The notes: generated by a model from the sequence alone, not told the origin. Positions 23,121-35,355 are shown, counted from the stretch's first letter. The stretch is DNA of 64,000 nt from Balaenoptera acutorostrata (GCF_949987535.1 NC_080069.1:37313269-37377268); one strand, 5' to 3'. Numbers and translations are program-made.

Positions 23121-25062
23121 GAGGTTCTGAAGGAAGCTTTGGGCAATCACAGGTATACAGTCTGTCCTAGAGTCCCTATAATTTCTAATTTCCTCCGCTT
23201 AATGGAACTAAAAATAACAAAATATGTATCATCTTCCTAAATGCTGAAGACATACAAGTGCTATATTTCACCTACCTGTGGAAATGTATCCATTGTAGCC
23301 AAAGAAAGCACTCCTGGTTTGTCAGAAGTAGTACACCGTAGCCAGGTGGGTCAGACACCAAGCTGGACCTGGGCAATAGAAGCCCCTGCCCTTGGCCTCC
23401 CACACACTTCAAAGAACCCATCTGGTCCTTCTCTGGTCACTATACTCCTGCCCCCACCCCCATGGAGTGAGAAGACCGCACTCTCAGTACCTGGGACCCA
23501 CCGGCCCAAGGGCCCCCAAGCCTGCTTCCAAGTTGTGTGGGGCCTCTTTCCCTGATCCACCCCCGCATGAAGGACTGTGCTTCTGGGGTGTACACTTTAG
23601 GTTTGAGAACTGACCAAGAGGTGGCTGTTTGCAGGGTGTGCAGATAGAGCTTGACTGTGCTGACAGGGGTGTTTGCACTTGTACATTCAAAGCCCTGGCT
23701 GTACGGAAAAAATTGAGGGCTGAGGATTGGCCCTCCGTACTCGGGAACTCCCAGGAATCCAAGAAATCCCAATTCAAATCTAGCCTTCCACATTTTTATA
23801 AAGGGTATTTGCCAAGATAGCAAGATAAGCTATTTACTTAACAACTAGCTTATACATTTTATAAAAACAATGTATATATTTGTAAACTGTAAACATTTAG
23901 ATATCTGGTAGGTAGGTCTCCATGTGTATACTCTGGCTTCCAGCCCTGCAAATGTTAGGGGCAGGCCTGAATATTGCCTGGAATCTGACATTTCTCCCAT
24001 TTAATTCACTTAAAAATCTCTGGGGACAGAACTCACAGCTGGCTCACCCAAACCCCAAACACCACCAAACCAGCCAGGAACATGGGGAGCAGCCACAAAC
24101 AGTGGTCTCATTTTGGCTCACTCATTCCAGTGACTAGTCATGCCAAAGGGCCCACGAGAACCCCAGAGTTTCCAGAATCCCTAGGTTTGCCCCCCACACC
24201 ATAGGCCAGGGACTGATTAGGAGACTGCAGCAGACTGCACTTTCCAAAGGTGGCGGCAGCACTATTTCCCCTCCCACATGCTCTTCCAGGACCTTGCCAC
24301 TCCTCTATCAAGAGGTGGAGTCCACGTCCCCTTCCCTTGAGGCCGGCAGGCCTTTGTGACTGCTGCCCCTGGTAGGGCACGTGAAAGTGATGCCACGTGA
24401 TTCCCAAGGCCAGATCTGAAATGGTGACAGAGCCTCTGCCCAGCTCTCTCCTTCTGGGCACACCTACTGTGTAAGAAGTGCCACTCCTCTGAAACTGACA
24501 TGCTGGAGAGCCCATGTGGAGACACCAGGTAGAGCTAGAGCGAGGTGCCCAAGGAAAAGACCCAGCCATGCAGAACTGCTATGTAACCAAAGAGAAGGCC
24601 GCGGAGGTAGAGGCCTGCAGCCAGATTTTCTATATTTGCAGACACTAAGTTAAAAGACTGGCTCTGAAACAATTTTTCTGATGTTCCTTCATGGTGGCCA
24701 GCTCTGCATGTGAGGGGGGAGGTAGTGTCTATGAAAACAATCCGTTCTCACTGCTTTCCATGGCAACTGATTATTGTGATGCCCAATTGGCTACTAATAG
24801 GCACCGCTCTCCACAAATCTGGTACAAGGACCCCTGCTTGGCTCCCGCTCTGCACTGAGTGGGCCCCAGGTCACGCAGCGTCAGCAGATTTCTCCAGTAG
24901 ATGAGCACCACCAAGCCTTGGCCCCAGGCCAGGCCCAGACCTGAGGCTACACACAAGGGCTGGCCTGTTGAGTCCTCCAGCATCCCAGGCTTGGTCATGC
25001 GAGTCCGAGGGCTGGTCATGCGCGAAGAGGCCCCGGATCAAAGCCCTGGCCCCTCCTAGATT
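23121..25062. other. Non-coding stretch, no gene supported
   Basis: About 24250-24590 may hold a decayed old repeat ('cacgtgaaagtgatgccacg', 'catgctggagagcccatgtg'). Open frames up to 143 codons overlap on both strands but lack splice context. The rest is unassigned. Confidence 0.4.
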
Positions 25063-25080
25063 TGGGGGGGGAGGGGTGGG
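25063..25080 (+). other. G-quadruplex-capable G run
   Basis: 'ggggggggaggggtggg' provides four G3+ runs with one- or two-base loops on the plus strand. The surrounding 25000-25090 is locally GC-rich ('cgcgaagaggccccgg'). Confidence 0.6.
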
Positions 25081-25664
25081 CGGTGCAGCAGGAGCTACAT
25101 ATATGAAACTATTGGCAAGAGCTTTCAGCACTCTCACCACAAGTCAAGTGTGTGCAGGTCATGGCTCTTTGGAGGAAAATGAAATAAAAAAAAAATCCAT
25201 CTATATCTTATTTTTTCTTTATGCCACTTTTCACAGGGCACATCAGCTCAGGAGTTGTGCACCCCATGCACATTGGGCCAGGAGTTGTGCAGGCCCTGGG
25301 CAAGAATCACAAATGCCAGTGCCCCCCTGGGGCCACGTAGGAGCTGTGAGCGAGCGCAGCAGCCTGGAAGGGACTGTGATGGGTTGGAACACAGGATCCT
25401 GCTACAGGGGGCATGGCCAGCTGGGAGCTGCCGAGTGGGAATGTCAGCCCACTTTTGCCAGGTCTTCACATTTTTTCCTCAAGGAGCCAGAAATTCACAT
25501 TTTTTCATAAAAGCTCCCTGTTTTTAAAATGTTGGCAATCAAAAAGAAACAATGGGTACCATGCCCAAATCCTGGGCCCTTATCACTTCAGAGGGTGTAG
25601 GCTGACTTCCAGCTGCCAGTAGCTGCTTTTCTGAAGCACTGGAAGGTCCCTTTGCCTACATGCA

Positions 25665-25770
25665 GAGACTGGAATTGTCAGGGAATTAACGCCTGCAGGA
25701 GTAGCCTTCAGCAACTGATAGGACTTGTTATATAAATGCCCCAGGTCCCTCACCCCAGGCTGGGATAACT
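25665..25770 (+). repeat. Unassigned old repeat, copy 1
   Basis: 'cagggaattaacgcctgcag' and 'tataaatgccccaggtccct' recur as 'cagagaattaacacccccgg' and 'tataaatgccccagcttcct' at 42285-42400. Confidence 0.55.
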
Positions 25771-26479
25771 TTGAAGCCATATCCCACATTGCTTCCCAGA
25801 CTTTCCCCCAGGAGTAAGCACCATCACTGACAAGCTTGATAATTGACTCTTAATTATCGCCCATCCTTTCCCTCTCTCATGTCCCTACTCCTCCACTGGC
25901 ATGTCCTGGGATCAACTCTCATATAAGCTCTGTGCACTTGGATATTGAAACCAATTCAAGATTTTTTTTTTAATGCACAGGGCCACTGTAATAAGGTTGT
26001 ACGTCTTATCCACTTTTCAAGGTCAACCATGAGGAGGTACACAGAGGGGAATAATCAGCCAAGCTTCTCCCACCAAGTCCTGTACCTTGGTACCAGGGTG
26101 AGTGAGAATGGGGTCGGCTGGAAGACAGGGCACCTTTCTGGAATTCACACATAGTTGTCGACTGTACTGCCAGGAGCCTTGAAAACACATCTGAGGCCAG
26201 ATTTGGTTCCTACGTCTTTAGTCTATATCTTCTGATTTAGAGGATGCTGTACCCATAGCACCAGGCCAGCCCTCATCGCCACAGTGCATCCTGCCTCCTG
26301 TCCCATTGAAGCCAGCCTTCTTCCAGTTCTCTGATTTTCTCCACTATCTGTGATCAAAATTCCGTCTAAGGAAGGTAGCAAATTAATCCCATTACATGTC
26401 AGTTTATATTATGGACCATAGGTAAAAGTATTGCCTAATGCAGGAGTACTTAACGTTTTTCAGAAGTCAAAAAGTCAAC
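25771..26479. other. Non-coding stretch, nothing recognised
   Basis: No gene or clear element is visible between the small repeat and the nested block that starts near 26480. Confidence 0.45.
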
Positions 26480-26643
26480 ATGAAACGTTCTTATATTCAT
26501 TCATACACTAAATATTTATTAAGAACCAGTCACTGTTCTACATGTTTGGTAATACGTAAGTGAACAAAACAGACAAGGACGCCTGCCCTCATTTCACTTA
26601 CACTCTAGGTAGGGGAGACAGTCAATAAACAACAAGCATAATT
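26480..26643 (+). repeat. Ancient mammalian repeat, left part of nest
   Basis: 'tattcattcatacactaaat', 'cactgttctacatgtttggt' and 'acagacaaggacgcctgccc' are the start of a very common old repeat. It is cut at 26643 by an L1 and resumes at 28922 with the expected continuation ('ggtgctaagtgcaatggaga'). Confidence 0.75.
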
Positions 26644-28921
26644 TATTTTAAACAGCTTTATTGAGATATAATTCACATACCAGAAAGCTCATCCATTTAA
26701 AGTATACAAGTCCATGGTTTTTATTACATTCAAGGTTGTGCAAACATCATTTTATCACCCCGAAAAGAAACCACATGTACATCAGCCGTCACTCCCCATT
26801 TCACCCGCCCCCTTCCACCTCAGCCTCTGGCAACCACTAACCACTTTCTGTCTCTACACATTTGCCTATTCTGGACATTTCATATAAGTGAAATCATACA
26901 ATATGTGACTGGCTTCTTTCATTTAGCATAATGTTTTCAAGGTTCATCCACATTGCGGTATGAATGAATTTTATTGCAAAATAACATTCCATTGTATGGA
27001 TATACCACATTTTATTTATTCATTCATCAGTTGATGGATATTTTGACTGTCACAAAGAGTGCTGCTATGAAAATTCGGGTACAAGTATTTGTTTCAGTAT
27101 CTATTTTCAATCATTTTGTGTATATACATAGGTGTATAATTGGTAATCCTATGTTTAACTTTGTGAGGGACCACCAAACTGTCTTCCAGTGACTGCACTA
27201 TTTTACATTTCCACCAGCAATGTTTAAATGTTTCTATTTCTCCACAACCTCTCCAACACTTATTATTTTCCTTTTTTTTTTTAAATTATAACCATCTTAG
27301 TGGGTGTGAAGTAGTCACTCATCTGGATTTCAATTTGCATTTCTCTTATCATTAATAACACTGAACATCTTTTCAAGTGCTTGTTGGCCATTTGTATACC
27401 TTCTTTAGAGAAACAGCTTTTCAAACCCTTTGCCTATTTTTTAATTGGATTGTTTGTCTTTTTGTTGTTGAGTTGTAAGTGTTCTTTATATATCTGAATA
27501 CTAAACTCTTATAAGACATATGATTTGCAAATATTTCCTCCCAGTCTGTGGGCTGTCCTTTCACTTTCTGGATGGTACCATTTGCAGCACAAAAGTTTTT
27601 CAATTTTGATGAAGTTTAATTCATCTATATTTTCTTTTGTTGTTTATGCTTTTGGTGTCATATATAAGAAAGCTTTGCCTAATGCAAGGTCATAAAGATT
27701 AATTGCTGTTTTCTTCTAAGGGTTTTATAGTTGTAGCTCTTACATGTAGGTCTATGATGCATTTTGAGTTAATTTTTGTATCTCACATAAGATAAGGGTC
27801 CAACTTAATTTTCTCACATGTGGATATCCAGTTGCCCCAGCACCAGTTGCTAAAAAGATTTTTCTTTCATTATTGAATGGCTTTGGTATTCTTGTTGAAA
27901 ATCAATTGAACATAAATGTAAGAGTTTATTTATAGATTCTCAATTCTATTCCACTGATCTATATGTCTATCCTTATGTCAATAACACACTGTCTTGATTA
28001 CTGTATCTTAAGAAGTCTGAAATTTAGAAGTGTTAGTCCACTTTGTTCTTCTTTTTCAAGATTGTTTTGGTAGACTTCCCTGATGGCACAGTGGTTAAGA
28101 ATCCGCCTGCCAGTGCAGGGGACACAGGTTCGAGCCCTGGTCCGGGAAGATCCCACATGCCACAGAGCAACTAAGCCCGTGTGCCACAACTACTGGGCCC
28201 GCATGACACAACTACTGAAGCCCATGTACCTAGAGCCCATGCTCTGGAACAAGAGAAGCCACCGCAATGAGAAGCCTGTGCACCACAACGAAGAGTAGCC
28301 CCCACTCGCCACAGCTAGAGAAAGCACGTGCGCAGCAACAAAGACCCAATGCTGCCATAAATAAATAAAATCCATAAAAAATTTAAAATAAAGGATTATT
28401 TTTAAAAAATTGTTTTGGCTATTCTGAGTACCTTGAACTTTCATATGAATTTTAGAATCAGCTATTCGATTTCTGCCCCCAAAAAAGGCTGTTGAGATTC
28501 TGATAGGTTTTACGTTGAGCCTGAGGATCAGCTTGGTGAGTAATGCCATCTTAACAATATTAAATATTCTAACACAGGAATACAAATGTCTTTCCATTTA
28601 ATTTCTTTCAGTGATGTTTTCTAGTTTTCAGTGTAAATATCTTGCACTTCTTTGTTAATCATTCCTAAGTATTTTATTCTTTTTGATGCTCTTGTAAATA
28701 GAATTGTTTTCTAATTTAATTTTTGCATTGTTCAATACAATAATTTTTATATATTGATCTTGTATCTTATAACCTCACTGAACTCATTTATTAGTTTTTA
28801 AATAGTTTTTAAGTGGATTTCTTAGGATTTTCTGTATACCATGTTATCTGCAAATATAGTTTTACTTCTTCCTTTCCTATCTGGATATCTTTTCTTTCTT
28901 TTCTTTGCCTAATTGTCCTAG
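26644..28921 (-). mobile_element. LINE-1, about 1.9 kb, antisense, hosting a SINE
   Basis: 'acagctttattgagatataa' at the left and 'tttccaccagcaatg', 'tgctggggcaactggatatc' (minus strand) and 'ttagaatcagctattcgatt' are L1 3' UTR and ORF2 sequence read on the minus strand. The 11-bp direct repeats 'caagcataatt' (26633-26643 and 28922-28932) are a perfect target-site duplication. The body is interrupted by a SINE at 28071-28408. No long ORF2 frame remains. Confidence 0.95.
28071..28408 (+). mobile_element. CHR-type tRNA-derived SINE nested in L1
   Basis: It starts 'tagacttccctgatggcaca', with B box 'ggttcgagccc' and an (AAATAAAT)/A-rich tail. The 10-bp target-site duplication 'attgttttgg' occurs at 28061-28070 and 28409-28418, and the L1 sequence is continuous across it. 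It shares several non-consensus variants with the copy at 30307-30616. Confidence 0.96.
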
Positions 28922-30125
28922 CAAGCATAATTCTAAAAAAGTAAATAAAAGAGTGTGTTGAAAGGTGCTAAGTGCAATGGAGAAAAGAAAAAGTATATTC
29001 AGGTAAGGGAAATTGGGATTACCGGGGGTTAGAGTTGTAATTTTTAATTGCTTCTCAGTGAGGAGGTGACATTTGGAGAAAGAACAAAAGGAAGTGAAGG
29101 AGTTGAACATGCAGGTGGTGGGAACAGTCAGGGCAAAGCGCTGAGGCATGACTGTGCCAGGCAGGTTCTCCAAGAACAGCCAGGGGCCAGTGTTGCTGGA
29201 GCAGAGTAAGCAAAGGCATCTCATACAGAGTCTTGGCACTGAAGGGTGTAGAGCAGAAGCGTGGCCTGACCTCGCATTTTGAAAGGATCACTGTGCTGAA
29301 GGGGGTAGAGGAAGAAGCAGAGTGGCCAGCTGGGGGCTATTGTAGTAATCCTGGAGAAAGGTGATGGTGGCTTAACCAGGGTGCTGTCCATGGAGGTGGT
29401 GAGAAGAGATTGAAGTCTGGATATATTTTGAATTTAGAGTTGACAGAATCTGTTGACAGATTAGATGAACAGTGTGAAAAAGAGGAGTCAATATGAGTCC
29501 AAGGTATTTGGCCTAAGCGATTGAAACGCTAGAGTTGCCGTGACCTCAGATGGGGACAGCTATAGAAGGAATAGGTTATAAAGAGAAGATCAGGATTCAC
29601 TTTTGAACACATTGAATTTGAAATGTCTACTAGATCTCCAGGCAGAGATCTCAAGTAGGGAATTAGATATACAACACTAGATTCAAGAGAGAAATCTGAG
29701 TTTGAAATATAAATTGAGAATCATTGCCATCTAGATGGCATTTGAAGCCATGCAATGGGATGTGAGCACCAAGGCGGTGAGTGTCCAGAGGAGAGACGAG
29801 GACTGAGGCGTGAGATGTGGAGCCTTCTGGCACCTACAGGTTGGGAAGAAGAGAACGTTCCAGGAGACAAGGCTGAGACAGAGCTGCCAGAGAGGCAGGA
29901 GGCAAACCAGGAGAGCACAGTGACCTGAAGACAAGTGAAGAAGTGTGTGAAGGAGGGAGGGGGATCAACTGTGTCAACCGTTTCTGAACGGTCAAGAAGG
30001 ATGTGGACTGGGAGCTGACCACTGGCAAGCTGACCAAAGAGGGAGCGTTTGTTTTCTACACTTCCTTTCATTGGGAGAAAGCACAGGTGGGCAGCGCTAC
30101 ACGACAAGAGTAAGGGCTGTACAGA
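28922..30125 (+). repeat. Ancient mammalian repeat, right part of nest
   Basis: 'gtgaggaggtgacatttgga', 'ggggccagtgttgctggagc', 'tattgtagtaatcctggaga', 'tctggatatattttgaattt', 'tgagtccaaggtatttggcc' and 'gatggcatttgaagccatgc' form a fixed order shared with 19549-20390. Several 100-codon frames on the minus strand (29721-30107) are chance frames in this repeat. Confidence 0.75.
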
Positions 30126-30159
30126 AGGCCAGAGACAGTATTTGACTCTCTAGGGCCTG

Positions 30160-30292
30160 TTTCGTTATCTTTTGCTACACAACAAATTACCCCAAACTTA
30201 TTGGCTTGAAATAACAATTATCATCTCACAGTTCCTAAAAGTCACAAATCTGGGCATGGCTCAGTTGCAGGATCTCTCCCTAGGCTACACTC
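30160..30292 (+). repeat. Old interspersed repeat, left part
   Basis: 'gttatcttttgctacacaac', 'aaattaccccaaacttattg' and 'atctcacagttcctaaaagt' match the start of the copy at 41690. It is interrupted by a SINE at 30307 and resumes at 30631. Confidence 0.7.
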
Positions 30293-30306
30293 AAGGTGTC
30301 AGCAAG

Positions 30307-30616
30307 GGACTTCCCTGCTGGCGCAGTGACTAAGAATCCACCTGCCAATGCAGGGGACACGGGTTTGAGCCCTGGTCCAGGAAGATCCCACATGCCATGG
30401 AGCAACTAAGCCCGTGTGCCACAACTACTGGGCCCGCATGACACAACTACTGAAGCCCATGCACCTAGAGCCCATGCTCTGGAACAAGAGAAGCCACCGC
30501 AATGAGAAGCCCGCACAACGCAACGAAGAGTAGCCCCTGCTTACCGCAACTAGAGAAAGCCCGCATGCAGCAACGAAGACCCAACGCAGCAAAAAATAAA
30601 TTAATTTTTAAAAAAA
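30307..30616 (+). mobile_element. CHR-type tRNA-derived SINE
   Basis: It starts 'ggacttccctgctggcgcag', has a B-box-like 'ggtttgagccc' and ends in an A-rich tail. The 14-bp perfect target-site duplication 'aaggtgtcagcaag' is at 30293-30306 and 30617-30630. It interrupts an older repeat. Confidence 0.97.
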
Positions 30617-30630
30617 AAGGTGTCAGCAAG

Positions 30631-31040
30631 AGCTGCAGTCTTATCTCAAGGCTCGCCTGGCGAAGGCTCGGCTGCCAAGCTCACTCAAGGGGTCGTTGGC
30701 AGGACTCAGCTCCCCACTAGCTGTTGGCTAAACGGGGCCATCAGCTACTCTCCACATAATCCTCTCCATAAGGCAGCTCCAAATACAGCAGCTGGCTTCT
30801 TCGGAGTGAGCAAATAAGAGGCCCATAGATAATACCAGCAAGAGACAGAGAGCCAGCAAGATGGAAGTCAAGCTTTTTGTTATTTAATCATGAACATGAG
30901 ATGCCAGCACTATTGCCATATTCTGTTCATAAGAAGCAAGTCACTGGGTTCAGCCCACACTCGGGAGGGATTACACAGGGGCATGAGTACCAAGAAGTGG
31001 GTATCACTAGGGACCCTGACAGAAGCTGCCCACCAAGCAA
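30631..31040 (+). repeat. Old interspersed repeat, right part
   Basis: 'cagcagctggcttcttcgga', 'gagatgccagcactattgcc' and 'agggattacacaggggcatg' continue the repeat begun at 30160. Confidence 0.65.
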
Positions 31041-31464
31041 ATCCAGGACTATAAAATGCGTTGAAAAAAAAAGCTAACACTACATTGACTGGCATTTCGC
31101 CAGTGCATAATAAAAATAAAAAACAAGTAAAATAATTCTACTCAGGAAATGAACTTATTTATGAAGCTCTCTGTCAATACTTTTTATGTAAAGCCAGGTC
31201 TTGATATGCCAAAACACTTATCAGAAGAGACTCTATCCTGTTCATTGTTTTATTTACCTTCTAGAGCATTGCTATTAGTCGTGAGCACCATGACTAAACT
31301 GAAAACTCTTGGAGCCCAAGGACTCAATCTTCTTAAAACACTCAGCACCAGCATATTGTTTAGCATACACTTGGCATACATGAGTGACACATTTTGCAAT
31401 GTGATAATTCTCAAAAAATAGAGGGACTGATAATAGAAGAGTTAGGTTTGCCATCCCTGTGACT

Positions 31465-31680
31465 CTGTTCAATGATTCGAATTTGGGCTCTGCTGTGTGA
31501 TTTGGGGCAAGTCACCCAACCTCTCTGTGCCTCAGGTGCTACGTATGTAGAATGCAGATATTTATACCCACCAACCCCAGACCGCTGTGTTGGTGAAATG
31601 CAAAACTGTATGTAAAGATACTGAGCACGGTATTTGAGCACTGGTCCATCATAAGTGCTCAAAGTAGGTTATCATTTTTA
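31465..31680 (+). mobile_element. MIR SINE
   Basis: 'tttggggcaagtcacccaac', 'ctctctgtgcctcaggtgct' and 'cataagtgctcaaagtaggt' are MIR core and 3' end. A second small MIR 3' remnant lies at 31790-31850 ('gtaagtgtccaataaatgga'). Confidence 0.85.
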
Positions 31681-32534
31681 AAAAGGAGGTTATTATTTTA
31701 CTGCTACCTTTATGAACATAAATTATAACAACTGAAGGAATTTGTGTTGAATGAGATGATTGAATGAGATGTCTGAATGCGTGAAAGATCCTATACATGT
31801 GTACACTTGTATACCTGGCTTCTAGTAAGTGTCCAATAAATGGATATTATCATGACTATTAATTGTATGGTGCAAATCATAATTACTGGAGGAATTTGAG
31901 TGTTCTCGTTTACTCTGTTAGTTCATATCCATTCTTCAAAACAGTCCTCAGCATACCTCCTCCTGGTACCCTTCTGGACTGGCCATATCCAGTTTCAGTG
32001 CCTTAAAGCTTTACCGGTCACTTATCTGGGTAAGCAGAATCTGTCATGTAATGTGCCTGTGTGTCCCAGACGGCTAAGTTCTATTCTGGGGCTTTTTCGT
32101 GGCATGCCCTATTTCTCCCATTTGATTGTGGCACCTCAAGAGCTGGGCTGCGGGTTTTCCTCCTTCCACACACCCCCAGGACCTAGCAGTGTGTTCTGTA
32201 CCCCATCCTGCTCCGCCCAATCCACATGCCATACAGCCAGACACAATAACTCTGGTACACTGCCTGCTAACACAGCTGGGAGATAACTCTAGCTGGCTGG
32301 CCAGAGGGCTGCAGGGGAGGGCAGAAGGTGGAGGAAGGAACAAAAGCATACCGCTGGAAGGGCAAAGGCAAGCTGCATGGTCGCATTCAGTCTTGCAGAG
32401 AGTGGTGGGAGCCATCGGTAATACCTGCTCCCACACCAAGGCCCCCCACAGGGCCATGCAGCTGAATGATGGAGATTCGAATGCGGCTCTGCCCCAGTCA
32501 GGCCACTCCGTGAGTGGTATCCACTCCATGCTGA

Positions 32535-33013
32535 GGGCAACATTTGTGAATCAAGTTGGTCCAAAGGATAGAGAAGGGCCTTGAATCAGCCAGCACAACT
32601 CTGTTAGGAGCTGTGTGGCTTCAGGCAGTTAACTTAACTTCTCCGAGCTTCTCAGTTGTCTAAACAGCTAATACTTACTGAGCACCTCCTGTGTACTAAG
32701 CATCATTCTTAGTATATATTATTTAATATCACAATAACCCATATGGCAGGTACTATTGTTGTATCTATTTTACTGATGAGGAAACTGAGGCACAGGGCAC
32801 TGAGAAGTCTACTCAGGTTCAAATAGGTCAAATGTGGTGCGGGCAGGATTTGAGTCCATAACAGACACCCACCATGGTCCTAACCTCATACATTAGTCAG
32901 GGTTCTCCAGAGAAACAGAACCAGTAGGATATGTAATAAAAGCTTTCCTATAAGAAATCGGCTCATGCAGTTATGGAAACTGACAGCCCCAAGATCTGCA
33001 GGTAAGTCAGCAG
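32535..33013 (+). repeat. Inverted local duplication, arm C (donor copy)
   Basis: Its reverse complement recurs at 36010-36487. I count about 34 substitutions plus a 4-bp and two 1-bp indels over ~479 bp, about 93% identity. The shared block spans unique sequence, a MIR (about 32600-32870) and the first ~120 bp of an LTR-like repeat. Only here does that LTR-like repeat continue to its far end (33385), and MIR sequence resumes after it, so this arm is the source. Confidence 0.95.
32600..32875 (-). mobile_element. MIR-type SINE within arm C
   Basis: 'taatacttactgagcacctc', 'tttactgatgaggaaactga' and 'ggcaggatttgagtccataa' follow MIR order. It was duplicated as part of the larger block, so the copy at 36120-36420 is not an independent insertion. 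Confidence 0.85.
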
Positions 33014-33385
33014 CTGGAAACCAAGGAGAGCTGAAGGTGTGGTTGCAGGCTGAAGGCCAGAAGGCTGGAGACCCAGGAAGAGCCAATGTTTCAGTTCAAG
33101 TCTGAAGGCAGGAAAAAGCTGATGTTCCAGTTTCAAGGCCATCCAGGAGAAAGAATACTTTCTTACTCAGAGAAGGGTCAGCCTTTTTGTTCTATTCAGG
33201 CTTTCAACTGACTGGATAAGGCCCACCCACATTAGGGAGGGTGATTTGCTTTACTCAGTCTACCAATTTAAATGTTCATCTCATCCAGAAACACCCTCAC
33301 AGATGCCCAGAATAATGTCTGACCATATATGTAAGCACCCATGAACCAGTCAAGTGGACACATAAAATTAACCACCGTGCTTCAC
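32888..33385 (-). mobile_element. LTR-like interspersed repeat, full copy
   Basis: It runs from 'cattagtcagggttctccag' through 'ggcccacccacattagggag' and 'ttcatctcatccagaaacac' to 'cacataaaattaaccaccgt'. It is the same family as 20908-21288, in opposite orientation. Confidence 0.75.
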
Positions 33386-33487
33386 AAGTGTTAACTGAGA
33401 ATTAAATGGGACACTATATGTAAAAGTTAAAAAAAAATAGAAAACAAGATCTGGCAAACAGTGATCAATAAATGGTAGCTAAAAAGG

Positions 33488-33510
33488 AATATATATATAT
33501 ATATATATTC
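33488..33510. repeat. (AT)n microsatellite
   Basis: A short perfect AT run flanked by 'ga' and 'tc' makes a self-complementary block able to form a cruciform. Confidence 0.95.
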
Positions 33511-33689
33511 ATTAAGAAAATGTGACTCAGCTTCAGTTGCTAATAAGTGGGTTTGGGGTTAAAAGTTTGGTATGGCTTTAATAGAAACTCACTTGACTCC
33601 TTTGTTAAATGTTGTTAAAAGTACAGCTTGGGAGCCCCCCTGGACCAGAGAAATCGATGCAGGGGACGCTAGCCTTCCAGTATTTAGCA

Positions 33690-33985
33690 CTAGAAGCTGA
33701 GAATGGACATCCATTTACTCCAACCCAGTTCAACTGGCATGTATTAAGCCCTTGCTGCCTGCCAGGTGACGTGCTGGAATCATCTGTTCATCGCCTGTGA
33801 TCCTCAAGGACCCCGCACACAAGTTGCCATCACGCCCATGTGGCAGACGGAAAAACTGGGGCGCAGAGAGCTGGCGTGGCTTACTCAATACCTCTCAGCT
33901 GACAAGTGATAGAGTCAATGTCAGAATTCAGAACTGCTTGCCTCAAAACAGGTGTCCTCACTCCTACGCCACAGATGTCCACCTG
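33690..33985 (-). mobile_element. MIR SINE
   Basis: 'ggcatgtattaagcccttgc', 'ctgccaggtgacgtgctgga', 'atgtggcagacggaaaaact' and 'ctcagctgacaagtgataga' are reverse-complement MIR. Confidence 0.8.
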
Positions 33986-35278
33986 GTTTCCAAGGATTTT
34001 GCCATGGCACTCCCAAATCACGGAGAAGTTGTCTTGTCCTGAGAGAACATTCACAAACTAACTTTGATCAAGACAAAATAGACATGCTTGGGCTCAAGTT
34101 TTGCAAATTGCCACTTTGGAGACTGCTTACTCAAGCAAAGAGGAAAACATCAGTTATTTCAGCAAAAGCTATTTTGCTCATTCGAGTCCATCGGTGTACC
34201 CTCTCGTTATGCGGGAAGGAAAACTCTCAGGGAAGTTCCATTCCCTTCCTGGGTGCCTGCTCTACTCCAGGGTCAGATGGATCCAGGGTCAGAGAATTTT
34301 ATTGTCACAACAGCTGTTATTAACGGTAACTGTGCTGTCTTGCCCCATGTAAGAGCTCTCCATGGAGGAGGAGAAAACCTGCGCTCAGAGCATCCCTGGG
34401 AGGCGGCCCTCAGCAGGAGGCAGGATGTTGCCTGGCAGAGGCAGACTCCCACGAATGGGGAGGCGGAAATGGCCTGTTCCAGGGCAGCAGGTGGACACAG
34501 AGGATCTTTTAGGGGGAGTCTTAAAACCACAAGGCCTTATAAAGCAATGGACCTTCCAAGGAAAGGGAGTGCAGATGGCCTGATCTGTGAGAGCAGCCTC
34601 CCACTGATCCCTGTGGTGTGAAGTGGTCTCAGAGGGGGTTCTGGGTAGCCCTCAGGAGCACATCAAAAGAGGCTGCAGTGGGTTTAAACATTTGGAAGCT
34701 AAGATAAGAATTGGAGGAAAACAACCAATGCTGTTCTCTTCTTCTGGGGTCAGTTCTATCTTCAGAGCCCTCCTGGGCCTAATGAATGACCTCTAACTGC
34801 CTCCAGAGAGGCCAAGACTAGGGGGGCAAGTGGTCTGGCAAAGACCATGAACTGTCTCCAGAAGGCCCAGGCCATCTCTTGTCACTTTCACACAGCATGT
34901 GGGGTTAACGGTGATGTTAAGCTGGGAGGATTCTCTAAGGATAAGGAGCACAATATGAAACAGCCCCCTCTAACCGCGCTCAGGCAGGAGAGCAGCAAGG
35001 AGGGCACTCACGTTCCAGGCTTCTCTGAGGAGGGCAGGAGTCCCAGAAGTTTTATTTCTTTTACTCAGCTTGGAGACATTTTCCCCCAAATCATTCTGTT
35101 CAGCCCTTCTTCAGCCACGAACTGGCAGAACCTACAACACGGGTTCTCATGAGCTTTAGGAATTCAGCTTCCTATTTTTTTCCAATTCCAAATATAAAAC
35201 AAACCCAAAAAAGCATTAAAATAATTTGAACTTCAAAGACACTAATTCCTAGCGGCCACAATGAAATTAAATAAGAAT

Positions 35279-35280
<2 letters not shown>
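33986..35280. other. Non-coding stretch, no supported gene
   Basis: A 177-codon plus-strand frame (34088-34621) overlaps other frames on both strands and has no domain I recognise, no clear splice signals and no conserved look. I do not call it. No repeat is recognised. Confidence 0.4.
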
Positions 35281-35324
<44 letters not shown>

Positions 35325-35355
35325 TTCTCCCTCTCTCATTTTTCTCCCTTTCTAA
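35281..35355. repeat. (CT)n microsatellite and pyrimidine tract
   Basis: About 40 bases of uninterrupted CT repeats are followed by further C/T-rich sequence to about 35355. It is a mirror-repeat pyrimidine tract. Confidence 0.95.

Noticed and set aside
32074..32584. Overlapping 151- and 152-codon frames on opposite strands
   Set aside because: Mutually overlapping antisense frames without domains or splice signals; part of the region is also in the inverted duplication.
34088..34621. 177-codon plus-strand frame
   Set aside because: No recognised motif, overlapping alternatives in other frames, no clear acceptor or donor. Kept as non-coding.
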